This document shows positions 53,505 through 62,286 of a DNA stretch of 64,000 nt, piece by piece (the first letter of the stretch is position 1; every line of letters begins with the position of its first letter). Source of the DNA: an uncultured Corynebacterium sp. (lineage in GTDB: Bacteria; Actinomycetota; Actinomycetes; Mycobacteriales; Mycobacteriaceae). The stretch lies in contig NZ_CAMIHD010000007.1 of assembly GCF_946222835.1 (NCBI RefSeq), positions 1-64,000 on the forward strand, in the 5' to 3' direction. Made by a program: the position numbers and the translations under genes. The notes below the pieces were generated by a model. It ran no database searches, was not told the DNA's origin, and saw nothing but the letters and a program-made list of their open reading frames with translations.

Positions 53505-54053
53505 CTATTGCTTGGGATAGCCGCGGCGGGCCGAGACGGTTTTATCGAAAGGGATCCAAAACCGCAGAGCGGCTTCTTGGTTTTTGGAGATACCGATACG
53601 CGGTCCGCGTACCCATTCTGGTTCGGAGGTTCGCTCTACAATCTGAATCGGTTGGTGGTTATCTTCCAACGTGAAGCCTAGGGCCTTGCCTAAATTTCCT
53701 GGTCCGCGGGCGAGATTATGAAAATCAGTGGTGCCGCGACGGGCGAAGGCGATATCGGTACCCTCGATGATTTCACCGCCGCGCAGCAGGCAGCCCTGGC
53801 CAGTCCCTTCAGGGGCGCAGACGATATTGACGTTGCGGTGGATGCCGTAAGAAATATAGACGTAGAACTTACCCGGCGGACCGAACATGGCCGCATTGCG
53901 CGGGGTCTTTCCTTTAAAGGTGTGTGCCGCGGAGTCCTCGGCCCCGAGGTAAGCTTCCACCTCTGTAAGGCGGATGCTGACCCCGGCATGGGTGAGGGTG
54001 CAGCCGAGGAGTTGGGGAGCGACGGCGTCGGCAGTCAGGGCAAAATCAATCAT
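53505..54053 (-). CDS. 3-methyladenine DNA glycosylase (AAG/Mpg family)
   Basis: The 182-residue enzyme removes alkylated purines. AAG landmarks are QLLGCTLTHAGVSIRLTEVEAYLGAEDSAAHTFKGKTPRNAAMFGPPGKFYVYISYGIHRNVNIVC and the ARGPGNLGKALG segment. Catalytic Glu is in the VEAYLG motif. The ATG overlaps the stop of the deacetylase gene (TAATG), an unusual partner for a repair gene and likely a chance operon. Confidence 0.92.
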   Translation of the reverse strand: MIDFALTADAVAPQLLGCTLTHAGVSIRLTEVEAYLGAEDSAAHTFKGKTPRNAAMFGPPGKFYVYISYGIHRNVNIVCAPEGTGQGCLLRGGEIIEGTDIAFARRGTTDFHNLARGPGNLGKALGFTLEDNHQPIQIVERTSEPEWVRGPRIGISKNQEAALRFWIPFDKTVSARRGYPKQ

Positions 54054-54913
54054 TAACCACGAGCGTAGTAGCGCTTACCTGCCACGGGGGTGCGCAGGAG
54101 GCGATCCAAGCTCACGGGCTCGAGGCCCTTGGCGCGCAGGCCGTCGATGACGCAATCGGCGGCATCCACAGTGGTGGGGTGGATATCGTGCATCAAAACA
54201 ATGGAACCGGCGCGGGTGCCTTGCACGGCCGCGGAGCAGACGTGGTCGGAGTTACGGTCCTTCCAATCCACGGTGTCGACGTCCCACAGCGCTTGGGAGA
54301 CACCCTTATCGCGGGTGGCCTGATCCACGGTCGCGTTGGTCGCGCCATAAGGCGGACGTACCCAGCGCGTACCTTGGCCGGTGGCCTTTTTGATGGCGGC
54401 ATTTCCGGCGTCGATTTCCTGGGATACCTGAGCATAAGACAGGGTGTTGAGCTGGCGGTGGCTCTTGGTGTGGTTGCCAATGGTGTGGCCCTCGGCCTTC
54501 ATGCGTTTGAGTAGCTCGGGGTGCTGCTCAGCACTGGGGGCGATCACCATGAAGCTTGCGTGCGCGCTCTTGGCCTTGAGTTTGTCCAGCAGGCGGTTGG
54601 TCTCGGCGCCTGGGCCATCGTCGTAGGTGATAGCTACGCAGTTGGCACAGTCGACGCCGCCATTGTTGCGCGGCTGCGCCTTCTTCGGAGCTGGGGCGGG
54701 TGCCTTCTTCGCCGGGGCATTGTGGGGGAATGCCTGGGATCTGAAATCCTCGACCTGTGCGCGGGCATCCTCGATGCGGTGGTTGATTTCCCCTTGAATT
54801 TCCGAGCTGGAGGACGCAGGCAATCGGGGGATTTGTGGCAACTGTGCATGAGCGGCGGCTGGCATGGCGGCGGCAACAAGCACAGTGAGTGCAGAGGTGA
54901 GGATGCGACGCAT
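54053..54913 (-). CDS. Secreted polysaccharide deacetylase (NodB/CE4 family)
   Basis: The 286-residue protein has a signal peptide (MRRILTSALTVLVAAAMPAAAHA), a helical spacer and a NodB domain. All five motifs are kept: TYDDGPG, HTKSH (metal histidines), RPPYGATN, DTVDW and LMHDIHPTT. It should remove acetyl groups from cell-wall peptidoglycan or another surface glycan outside the cell. The Lys/Pro-rich stretch before the domain suggests a wall-spanning linker. Start 54913 is used because longer frames only add a non-signal lead. Confidence 0.92.
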   Translation of the reverse strand: MRRILTSALTVLVAAAMPAAAHAQLPQIPRLPASSSSEIQGEINHRIEDARAQVEDFRSQAFPHNAPAKKAPAPAPKKAQPRNNGGVDCANCVAITYDDGPGAETNRLLDKLKAKSAHASFMVIAPSAEQHPELLKRMKAEGHTIGNHTKSHRQLNTLSYAQVSQEIDAGNAAIKKATGQGTRWVRPPYGATNATVDQATRDKGVSQALWDVDTVDWKDRNSDHVCSAAVQGTRAGSIVLMHDIHPTTVDAADCVIDGLRAKGLEPVSLDRLLRTPVAGKRYYARG

Positions 54914-55080
54914 ATTCTTCCTAAAAGTCAGGGAAAGTGGACACGATGTGACCAAGACCCTAGCGCCTGCGTGTTACTGAAGTGATAGGACATGCCTAAA
55001 GTGGTCAAAGTGATTTGAGTGCTCCAGGTTTTAAGCGGTTTGTGGTTGCTTCGGCTGCGGTAGTAAAGTGTGTAGGCACT

Positions 55081-55153
55081 GGGGCATTAGCTCAATTGGT
55101 AGAGCATCTGCTTTGCAAGCAGAAGGTCAGGAGTTCGATTCTCCTATGCTCCA
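55081..55153 (+). tRNA. tRNA-Ala (TGC), copy 2
   Basis: Identical over all 73 bases to the copy at 51256, with the same lack of an encoded CCA. No other tRNA is next to it. Confidence 0.97.
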
Positions 55154-55181
55154 CAGCATGAAGTCCGGCTTCCTCTTCGGA
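55081..55181 (+). repeat. 101-nt direct repeat, copy B (tRNA-Ala unit)
   Basis: The second copy of the tRNA-plus-terminator repeat, 3.8 kb from copy A in the same orientation. Upstream bases differ from copy A immediately before the tRNA. Confidence 0.95.
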
Positions 55182-55197
55182 AGGGCCGGACTTTTTC
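55163..55197 (+). terminator. Terminator after tRNA-Ala copy 2
   Basis: GTCCGGC (55163-55169) pairs with GCCGGAC (55185-55191), followed by TTTTT. Confidence 0.93.
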
Positions 55198-55292
55198 TCT
55201 GCGCAAGGGTAGCTAGGGGTCGCGAGGGAAGAATTTCAGTACAGTAAATGGGGGAATCAGTACTGTCCCGCGATACCACTAGGAGACTAATC

Positions 55293-55541
55293 ATGGCCGC
55301 CAACGTTCGCTACAACGATCCTTTTACCTCCGCAGACAAGGAAGTCGAAGCGCCGGAGGGCGCAGAATACGTTGTGGTGCGCAAGCGCGGTGAGGCCGCA
55401 GCGGATGGCGAGGTCATGAGCTTTCACAGCACCCGCGAGGAGGCGCGCGAGGCGGTTATGGCCGGGCTGACCGAGGAGTTTAAGACGGCCGTGGATAATG
55501 AGCCGATTTACGTCACCCACGCGCGCCTGCGTTCGCTCTAA
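55293..55541 (+). CDS. Small conserved hypothetical protein
   Basis: The 82-residue soluble protein (MAANVRYNDPFTSADKEVEAPEG) shows no motif I recognise. A good ribosome site AGGAG sits eight bases before the ATG, and codon use is regular, so it looks real. It is convergent with the acetyltransferase gene, overlapping by three bases. Confidence 0.65.
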   Translation: MAANVRYNDPFTSADKEVEAPEGAEYVVVRKRGEAAADGEVMSFHSTREEAREAVMAGLTEEFKTAVDNEPIYVTHARLRSL

Positions 55542-56008
55542 AAGCGCTTTACCATGACAAAGTGACCCTCGTGGCTGCCTACGTGTTCAAAACCGAGATG
55601 CTCATAGAGGCCCTTGGCCCGGGGGTTATCGGGGTGGACGGCTAGCGAGATGCCGGGGGCGCGCAGGGTGTGGGCGAGGGAAACTGCGGCGTCGATAAGC
55701 GCGGTGGCAATGCCTTGCCCCTTGTAGCGGGCCTCGACCGCGATGGCGAGTTCCGGAATGGCGGGCTCGACAAAGCCAAAACCGTGATTGTCCTCCGTGC
55801 CCCAATTGAGCCACACCCCGCCGGCCGGGACAAGCTCCTCCCAAGCAATGAAACCTCCCTGGTTGGGCTCCCAGTTTTCCACGTAGAAGGCAAAATCATC
55901 AGCGAAGTCGGGGGAGAGCTCGCCGTGCTCGTCACCGAAAGTATCGGTGAGGAAGTTGAGGCGGGCGAGGTAGGTGCGGTCAGATTCTTGCGTTGCGCGA
56001 ATTTCCAT
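55538..56008 (-). CDS. GNAT-family N-acetyltransferase
   Basis: The 156-residue protein has the GNAT core: GFGFVEPAIPELAIAVEARYKGQGIATALIDAAVSLAH gives the acetyl-CoA-binding motif A (Y-K-G-Q-G-I-A-T-A-L), and NPRAKGLYEHLGFEHVG the C-terminal motif B. The ATG at 56008 starts MEIRATQESD, the usual opening. The acceptor is unknown. Confidence 0.9.
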   Translation of the reverse strand: MEIRATQESDRTYLARLNFLTDTFGDEHGELSPDFADDFAFYVENWEPNQGGFIAWEELVPAGGVWLNWGTEDNHGFGFVEPAIPELAIAVEARYKGQGIATALIDAAVSLAHTLRAPGISLAVHPDNPRAKGLYEHLGFEHVGSHEGHFVMVKRF

Positions 56009-56106
56009 GGAATCTACGATAGACGGTAGGGCCACAGTGCGGGTTGAGCATGCGAAAATCCCCTCCGCACAGGCCGGTGGCCTGCGGGAAGGGATTCTGC
56101 TCGCGC

Positions 56107-56310
56107 TTAGGCTAGGTGGTAATTGCGGACGTCGTGACCGTTGAACTCGCGCTCGACACCGGCCTCATCCACGGAGTGGAAGGTGGTGCCGTTATCGATG
56201 GCGAAGCGTAGGTTATCCACGCGAGAGGAAGGGTCTTTGGACACCGCACCCGCTGGGAAGTAGTACGTTGAGCCGTCTTTGAGCTTGACGGTGAGAGACT
56301 CAAAGCTCAT
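56107..56310 (-). CDS. Small hypothetical protein
   Basis: This 67-residue, probably beta-rich protein (MSFESLTVKLKDGSTYYFPAG) has no family I can name. A plausible ribosome site, AAGGAG, lies nine bases before the ATG. Monocistronic, between the acetyltransferase and the Lys-rich membrane protein. Confidence 0.6.
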   Translation of the reverse strand: MSFESLTVKLKDGSTYYFPAGAVSKDPSSRVDNLRFAIDNGTTFHSVDEAGVEREFNGHDVRNYHLA

Positions 56311-56431
56311 TGTTCATCTCCTTGTAGAAAGATCCCTAATGTGGGAATTCAATCAAGAGATTTTTGTCTAAGCAAAGGAATGAGATCTAGACAACGCTAT
56401 ACATACCCCCACGGCGGGGTGATAAGCGTAT

Positions 56432-57184
56432 TTATTCATCGGTCTGCAGGCGGTGCTTGCCCTCGTTTTGGTGGTCATCAGTAACGCGGGTGGTATCACC
56501 TGGCTGAGCAGCTTCTTCCTCGCGGTGCTTGGCCAGCTGTTCGTCGATGGAACCGAGAAGTTCCTCATCGCGTACGGCGCCTTCTTCAACGAGGTCGGAC
56601 TGGTTGTCGTTCTCGCTGGTGGAGGTGTAGACCAAGGTCGACTCTGGGGCGGTGTGAGAATCGGACTGGAAGTCATCCACGCGCGGCGGGGTCTGAGATG
56701 GCTTGTCATTGGAGCGCAGCCAGTAATAGGCGGCACCGGCCGCAGCGGACAATAGGGCGATGATGCCGGCGAAGATCCAGCCCTTAGAGGACTTCTTATT
56801 CTTCTTCTGCTTCTTGGCTACCTTGGCGGATTTCTTCTTGAGATTCTTTTGTGCCTTCTGGGAATCCTTCTTGGCCTGCTTGCGGGCCTTCTTTGCCTTC
56901 TTGGTTGCCTCTTCCTTGGCATCGTTCAGGCGCTCGGTAGCGTCCTCGCGGTAATCGTTGAATTCTTCTAGGGCGCGCTCGAGGCGGGAGTGTGCGGCGC
57001 GGGTGACGGCGCCTGCCTGGCGGCGGGGTTCAGCGAAGTTGCTGTTATCGCGCTCGTCCATCTTCTGCGCAGCTTCTTCTAGGGCGGTATAGGCTTCGCG
57101 CGACTTTTCCTCGCGGTAGTTATTGAACTGACTCCACAGGTTTGATGCGGTCTTGAAGGCCACGTTCAGCGTGGTGGGGTTCAT
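56432..57184 (-). CDS. Lysine-rich coiled-coil, membrane-anchored protein
   Basis: This 250-residue protein has a long charged helix (about 20-135) with a run of basic residues (KKAKKARKQAKKDSQKAQKN) and a single membrane span (136-158, GWIFAGIIALLSAAAGAAYYWL). An acidic, disordered tail follows, with no recognised domain. The basic helix precedes the span, so it would lie in the cytoplasm, where it might bind nucleic acid or a membrane. GGAGTG precedes the ATG. Function unknown. Confidence 0.65.
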   Translation of the reverse strand: MNPTTLNVAFKTASNLWSQFNNYREEKSREAYTALEEAAQKMDERDNSNFAEPRRQAGAVTRAAHSRLERALEEFNDYREDATERLNDAKEEATKKAKKARKQAKKDSQKAQKNLKKKSAKVAKKQKKNKKSSKGWIFAGIIALLSAAAGAAYYWLRSNDKPSQTPPRVDDFQSDSHTAPESTLVYTSTSENDNQSDLVEEGAVRDEELLGSIDEQLAKHREEEAAQPGDTTRVTDDHQNEGKHRLQTDE

Positions 57185-57467
57185 GGGGGCGGAACACTCC
57201 TTAATTCAGATTTATCAATTCGCTTTCACCCAGCATAGTGACGTGTTGGGTGGTGTACCACCGTGAGCGCGGTGGCGTGCTGGGGGAACAGGTTAGAAAT
57301 AGACCGCTTGGTTCAGAACCTGTGATTATTATTCAGCCGATTTTTCGCCAACCTCGCAGTTTGCGGGCTTGCAATGGTATCACCATTGAACAATCGCTAT
57401 CGCACAAACTGAACAGCTTGGTACGTTTTTCTCAACGCACCAACGACGACCAGCAAAGGAGGTGACC
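57185..57467 (+). promoter_or_regulatory. metF upstream region with two inverted repeats
   Basis: GGTGGT-GT-ACCACC (57249-57262) and CAATGG-TATCA-CCATTG (57372-57388) are short inverted repeats that could be operators or hairpins. A TAGAC at 57299-57304 is half of the McbR site known upstream of methionine genes in C. glutamicum, but the second half does not match. I see no B12 or SAM riboswitch fold. Confidence 0.35.
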
Positions 57468-58394
57468 ATGAGTCCGCGACTTTCGGCTTCCGCGCCCTTG
57501 GATTATGAAAGCGTAGAGGAAGCAGATGCGCCCGAGCGCCTTGCCCTTTCCTTCGAGGTAATCCCACCGCGCCACGACGCCGATGCCGCCAAGATCGACC
57601 GCCTGCTAGAAGTCTTAGAAAGCTACCATCCCGATTACATCGCGGTGACTAGCTCCCAACGCTCCGGCTGGCTAGAGGGGACCGCGGCCTTCATTGAGAA
57701 GATCTCGCAGAACACCTCCATGCGCCCGCTGGCGCACTTAGCCTGCACGGCCGGCTCGCGCGAAGAGCTCATCGAGTGGATCAATCGCTTGGTAGACGCC
57801 GGTGTTCGTGGCCTACTGGCCTTGCGCGGCGATCTCCCAGAAGGGGGCATGCCAGAACACTACCTGCAGCATGCTGATGAGCTGATTCGACTCATCCGCG
57901 AGCTAGAAAGCCACCAAGCGGCACGCTTTGCCGCCGGCCGGCTAGCGGTGAGCGTGGCCTGCTACCCCAGCGGCCACGCAGAATCCAAGAATGAAGACGA
58001 GGACTTCGACGTGCTGCTCAATAAGCAGCGTCTCGGCGCGGACTTCGCCATCACCCAGCTCTTCTTTGACGCCGAGGATTTCCTCCGCTTCGCCCAAAGG
58101 GCGAAATTGGCCGGGGCAAAAATCCCCCTCATTCCCGGGATTATGCCCATGACCAGCCTGCGCCGGTTGGAGCGAATGGGGCAGCTGTCCGGGCTGACCG
58201 TACCCGAAAGGGTGCGCAGTCAGCTCGCGGCAGCGACAACCCCAGAAGAGGAATACGAAATCGGCATGGAGCTTACTGCCCAATTGGCCCGCACCATTGT
58301 GGCCGGCGGCGCGGAAGGCCTCCATATCTATACCCACAACAATCCGGACATTACACAAGACCTGTTATCTCGAATCGGAATAGACAATGACTAA
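57468..58394 (+). CDS. metF: Methylenetetrahydrofolate reductase
   Basis: The 308-residue FAD enzyme produces 5-methyltetrahydrofolate, the methyl donor for MetE. LSFEVIPPRHDADA, YIAVTSSQRSG, LLALRGDLPEGG, VACYPSGHAES, RLGADFAITQLFFDAEDFLRF and IPGIMPMTSLRRLERM are family segments. The N-terminus is slightly longer and more acidic than usual. AAAGGAGG before the ATG is a strong ribosome site. It overlaps metE by eight bases. Confidence 0.92.
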   Translation: MSPRLSASAPLDYESVEEADAPERLALSFEVIPPRHDADAAKIDRLLEVLESYHPDYIAVTSSQRSGWLEGTAAFIEKISQNTSMRPLAHLACTAGSREELIEWINRLVDAGVRGLLALRGDLPEGGMPEHYLQHADELIRLIRELESHQAARFAAGRLAVSVACYPSGHAESKNEDEDFDVLLNKQRLGADFAITQLFFDAEDFLRFAQRAKLAGAKIPLIPGIMPMTSLRRLERMGQLSGLTVPERVRSQLAAATTPEEEYEIGMELTAQLARTIVAGGAEGLHIYTHNNPDITQDLLSRIGIDND

Positions 58395-60657
58395 CACTAA
58401 CTTCCCCAAGGCGACGATTGAGGGCTACCCCCGCGTCGGCGCTAACCGTGAGCTAAAGCGCGCGCTGGAATCCTACTGGGCCGGCCGCATCGATGCGGAA
58501 ACCTTCGAGTCCGCCGCACATTCCCTCCGCCTGGATACTTATAACCGCCTGCGCGATCTGGGACTTACTGAGGACTACGCCATTCCTGCCGACGTCGCCT
58601 ACTACGACCAGGTGCTCGAGACCGCACTGACCGTTGGCGCCGTGGCCGGCGAGACCCTGGATGATGAGTTCACCTTGGCGCGCGGCAATAAGGACACCGC
58701 GCCGCTGGAGATGACCAAGTGGTTTGATACCAATTACCACTACATCGTCCCGGAAATCGCCGATAACCAGGACTTCAAGGCGCACCCGCAGCGCGTTACC
58801 AAGCTGGTAGAAGAGGCCCGCGTGGCAGGCCACACCGTGCGCCCGTACCTCGTCGGCCCAGTCACCTTGCTGGCCCTGTCTAAGCAGGCAGAGGGTGCTA
58901 CCAAGTCTCCGCTCGACCGCTTGGATGATGCCGTCAAGGCATACCAGGAGGTACTTGCCGAGCTAGATAAGTCCGGTGTCCAGTGGGTACAGCTTGCCGA
59001 ACCCGCCTTGGTGGCGGATCTGACCATTGCCAACGATGAGGAACTGGCTGCCTACACCAAGCGCGCTTATGAGGCCATCCTGGGTGCAGACAACCGCCCG
59101 CAGGTCTACCTCACCACCCCGTACGGTTCTGCCCGCAAGGGGCTCGAGGTCTTGGCGGAGCTTAAGCCAGAAGCCGTCCAAGTGGATCTTTCCGTGGGCA
59201 CCTTGGCACTGGATGAGGGCTACCTCGAGCGCGTGAAGAACCTGAATTCCCACGTGGTTGCTGGGCTTATCGACGGCCGCAATGTCTGGGCCGCTAACCT
59301 GCGCGACCTGCGCTCCAAGTACGAGGACCTAGAGGGCAGCCTTGACTCCCTCTCCGTGTCTACCTCCGTATCCTTGCAGCACGTGCCGCACACCGTGGAG
59401 GCAGAAACCAAGCTGCCGGCCGACGTCGCCACCTGGTTCTCCTTCGCCAATGAGAAGGTCAAGGAAGTCGTCGCCCTGTCCCAGGGCCCGCTGGAGGCAC
59501 CGGAAGCGTATAGCATCAACGACCGCGCGCTGCGCACCCGTGCCGAATCCGAGCGTATTCACAATTCGGCGGTGAAGGCGCGCATCGAGAAGCTGCCGGC
59601 CGGCGAGGTCAAGCGCGAGCCTGCCTTTGCCGAGCGCAACGAGGCGCAAAAGGAACTCGGCTGGCCGCAGCTGCCGACTACCACAATCGGTTCCTTCCCA
59701 CAGACCAAGGAAATTCGCCAAGCGCGTGCAGCACACCGCAAGGGCGAGCTTTCCGACGCCGACTACAACGCCGCCCTCAAGGATGAGGTCAAGTCCGTCA
59801 TCGAGCTGCAAGAGCGCCTTGGCCTTGACGTCCTCGTACACGGCGAGCCAGAGCGAAATGACATGGTCCAGTACTTTGCTGAGCTGCTCGATGGCTTCGT
59901 AACCACCGAAAACGGCTGGGTCCAGTCCTATGGCTCCCGCTGCACCCGCCCGCCAATAGTCGTAGGTGACATCTCCCGCCCGGCTGCGATGACCACCGAG
60001 TGGTCCAAATACGCCCAGTCGCTCTCGGAGCACCACGTCAAGGGCATGCTCACCGGTCCGGTGACCATCCTGGCATGGTCCTTTGTCCGCGATGACGTGC
60101 ACCAGTCTGTCTCCGCTGATCAGCTTGGCGTTGCGCTGGCCGATGAGGTCCGTGACTTGGAAGAGGCCGGCATCGATATCATTCAGATCGATGAGCCCGC
60201 CCTGCGCGAGCTGTTGCCTCTGCGTGAAGAAGATCGCAAGGCCTATCTGGATTGGGCCGTGCGCTCCTTCCGTCTCGTAGCGCTCGAGGCTAAGCCGACC
60301 ACCCAGATCCACACCCACCTGTGCTACTCGGAGTTCGGCCAGATCATCGATGCCGTGGCTGGTCTGGACGCCGATGTCACCTCTATCGAGGCGGCCCGTT
60401 CCCGCATGGAGCTGCTGGAGGATATCGACGAGACCTTCCATTCCGAGATCGGACCGGGCATCTACGATATCCACTCTCCGCGCGTGCCATCTGTAGCGGA
60501 GATGGCCGAGCTTATCCGCGCCGCGCTCAAGCACGTACCGGTTGAGCGCCTGTGGGTTAACCCGGACTGCGGCCTTAAGACTCGCGGCTACGAGGAGACC
60601 GAGGCCTCCCTGCGCAATATGGTGCTGGCCCGTGATGAGGTACGTGATTCCCTCTAA
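58387..60657 (+). CDS. metE: Cobalamin-independent methionine synthase
   Basis: The 756-residue enzyme methylates homocysteine from 5-methyltetrahydrofolate polyglutamate without B12. The duplicated TIM barrels are visible, with GYPRVGANRELKRALESYW at the start. The zinc site in the C-terminal half uses His and Cys in IHTHLCYSEF and Cys in WVNPDCGLKTRGYEET. The length matches E. coli MetE. Overlap with metF shows coupled translation of the two methyl-transfer steps. Confidence 0.96.
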   Translation: MTNTNFPKATIEGYPRVGANRELKRALESYWAGRIDAETFESAAHSLRLDTYNRLRDLGLTEDYAIPADVAYYDQVLETALTVGAVAGETLDDEFTLARGNKDTAPLEMTKWFDTNYHYIVPEIADNQDFKAHPQRVTKLVEEARVAGHTVRPYLVGPVTLLALSKQAEGATKSPLDRLDDAVKAYQEVLAELDKSGVQWVQLAEPALVADLTIANDEELAAYTKRAYEAILGADNRPQVYLTTPYGSARKGLEVLAELKPEAVQVDLSVGTLALDEGYLERVKNLNSHVVAGLIDGRNVWAANLRDLRSKYEDLEGSLDSLSVSTSVSLQHVPHTVEAETKLPADVATWFSFANEKVKEVVALSQGPLEAPEAYSINDRALRTRAESERIHNSAVKARIEKLPAGEVKREPAFAERNEAQKELGWPQLPTTTIGSFPQTKEIRQARAAHRKGELSDADYNAALKDEVKSVIELQERLGLDVLVHGEPERNDMVQYFAELLDGFVTTENGWVQSYGSRCTRPPIVVGDISRPAAMTTEWSKYAQSLSEHHVKGMLTGPVTILAWSFVRDDVHQSVSADQLGVALADEVRDLEEAGIDIIQIDEPALRELLPLREEDRKAYLDWAVRSFRLVALEAKPTTQIHTHLCYSEFGQIIDAVAGLDADVTSIEAARSRMELLEDIDETFHSEIGPGIYDIHSPRVPSVAEMAELIRAALKHVPVERLWVNPDCGLKTRGYEETEASLRNMVLARDEVRDSL

Positions 60658-60675
60658 ATCCTCTTAACCTCACAG

Positions 60676-60720
60676 AATCCCGGTTGGGAAATGGGCAAAA
60701 GTCCTTACCCGGCCGGGATT
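60676..60720. terminator. Possible terminator between metE and dedA
   Basis: AATCCCGG and CCGGGATT enclose a 29-base loop and overlap the dedA stop. The loop is long and only TTTCG follows. Confidence 0.4.
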
Positions 60721-61343
60721 TCGCGCTTTGCTTTGCTGCGCTTGTTGATCCACCCGATGATCATCGGCAGCACGGAAATTGCCACGACGATGAGCATAAT
60801 GATGTCGATGGAGTGGGCGATGCCCGGGATGCCGCCCAACAGCACGCCGACCAGCAGCATGGAGCCTACCCAGCCGATGCCGCCGAGGATATTCCAGCGC
60901 AAGAAGGAGTTGTAGCCCATTTCCGCGGTGCCGGCGGCGAAGGGGACGAAAGTGCGCACGATTGGTACGAAGCGGCCTAATACCAGGGCCAAAGGACCGT
61001 GACGCTGGAAGAAGTCTTCCGCGCTATCGAGGTGTTCAGTGCGCAGGATGCGGGCATCGTCCTTGAAGAGTTTGCGCCCGAAGCGGCGACCCAAATAGAA
61101 GCCCACTTGGTCGCCCGCGAACGCAGCCATTGCTGCTACGACAAAGAGCAGCCAGGCATTGATGTCTAGCTCGTGGCGCAGGATTGCAGCGGTAACGAGT
61201 AGTGAATCGCCCGGCAGGAAGGGGAAAAGCACGCCGGATTCGATGAAGATGACCACGGCTACGCCGAGCAGAATATAGGGGCCGAAACTTTGGAGCAGCG
61301 AGCCTGCGTCCATAAGGTTGTGCAGGGAGGACAAGAAATCCAT
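60705..61343 (-). CDS. DedA/VTT-domain membrane protein
   Basis: The 212-residue polytopic protein has the DedA signature: FIESGVLFPFLPGDSLLVTAAIL, GDQVGFYLGRRFGRKLF, FFQRHGPLALVLGRFVPIVRTFVPFAAGTAEMGYNSFLRWNILGGIGWV. The conserved Glu, Arg and the FxxR-like GRFVPIVR are intact. Recent work links the family to undecaprenyl phosphate or phospholipid scrambling. Single gene, convergent with metE. Confidence 0.92.
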   Translation of the reverse strand: MDFLSSLHNLMDAGSLLQSFGPYILLGVAVVIFIESGVLFPFLPGDSLLVTAAILRHELDINAWLLFVVAAMAAFAGDQVGFYLGRRFGRKLFKDDARILRTEHLDSAEDFFQRHGPLALVLGRFVPIVRTFVPFAAGTAEMGYNSFLRWNILGGIGWVGSMLLVGVLLGGIPGIAHSIDIIMLIVVAISVLPMIIGWINKRSKAKREIPAG

Positions 61344-61557
61344 GTGTGGATCCTTTCATAGTGATTTCTTTAGTATCCTCTGCAAATTGCGAAATTACTG
61401 CGAATCAGCTGGGTGTCTGAATGGAATCGGTATGTTTCTTTTCTCGTTCTAGCTTCTAGGTTAGGAGCATCACTAGCGCGGGGATATGGATTAGTGTTCA
61501 TTTCAGCCACCGAAAAAGAAGCATGGGCTGGATGCGGAGGCTTCGGTGCCATCGTGG

Positions 61558-62217
61558 TCAGCTGGCTCTTTGGGGGAGAACCTCTCTCAGTGCGCTAAGC
61601 GAGCGCAGATCTCCATCACCAGCACGGTCGAGATGGAGCGCTCGCAGCCCTGCTTTGCGCGCGCCCTGCACATCATTGGCCAGGGGATCGCCCACCATGA
61701 GCGTGTCTGCGGGGGCCACTCCGAGCTGGCGGCAAGCAGCGAGATAGGCCTCTCGTCGCGGTTTGGGGCAGCCGAGGTCGACGGTGGGGATAAGGAGGAC
61801 GTCGGCAAGCGCAAGGCCCGTTGCCTCAAGCTTTGCCTGCTGCATTTCGCGCTCGCCGTTGGTGAGCACGCCTACCTGAAAACCGGATTCGAGGGCCCAG
61901 GTGAGGGTGGGCAGGGCGTCGGCAAAAGCGCGCCATTGCTCCCGGTAGGCGGAAAGATAGCCGTCATAGGCGGTCAGGGCCTCGGCATCGCTCATGTTCC
62001 GGCCGAGGAATTCGCGGCAGCGCGCCGCGCGCTGGCCGTGGTGCGAGATCTCGCCGCGCTCATAGGCTTGAAACCACTTTCGTTCAATGGCCGCGAAACG
62101 CGCATGCTGGCCCTCGGGCAGGCGGAGTTCGCGGCACCACTGATCCACCGCGTCTCGGGCCGCGCCGGTGTGATCGAGCAAAGTGTCATCCAGATCAAAA
62201 AGAAGCGCGCGAATCAT
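61558..62217 (-). CDS. HAD-superfamily phosphatase (YjjG/pyrimidine nucleotidase-like)
   Basis: The 219-residue protein has all four HAD motifs: DLDDTLLD (nucleophile Asp8), GVLTNGE (motif II), the lysine in GCPKPRREAYLAA, and VGDPLANDVQGARKAGL (motif IV). The helical cap between motifs I and II identifies subfamily I. Substrate is probably a nucleoside monophosphate or sugar phosphate. Divergent from the cyclophilin gene. Confidence 0.9.
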   Translation of the reverse strand: MIRALLFDLDDTLLDHTGAARDAVDQWCRELRLPEGQHARFAAIERKWFQAYERGEISHHGQRAARCREFLGRNMSDAEALTAYDGYLSAYREQWRAFADALPTLTWALESGFQVGVLTNGEREMQQAKLEATGLALADVLLIPTVDLGCPKPRREAYLAACRQLGVAPADTLMVGDPLANDVQGARKAGLRALHLDRAGDGDLRSLSALREVLPQRAS

Positions 62218-62286
62218 GCTTTCAGGCTAGCGCGATCGCTGACAGCGTTATGTCATCTACGGCAGGCGCGCGCTAAATTCTTTACA

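Noticed and set aside
57185..57467. B12 or SAM riboswitch before metF-metE
   Set aside because: No B12-box-like conserved core or SAM-type junction could be found; only short dyads are present.
61413..61598. 61-codon plus-strand ORF resembling a small bacteriocin (Gly/Ala-rich end)
   Set aside because: It has no double-glycine leader or transport genes nearby, a poor ribosome site, and overlaps the 3' end of the HAD phosphatase gene.
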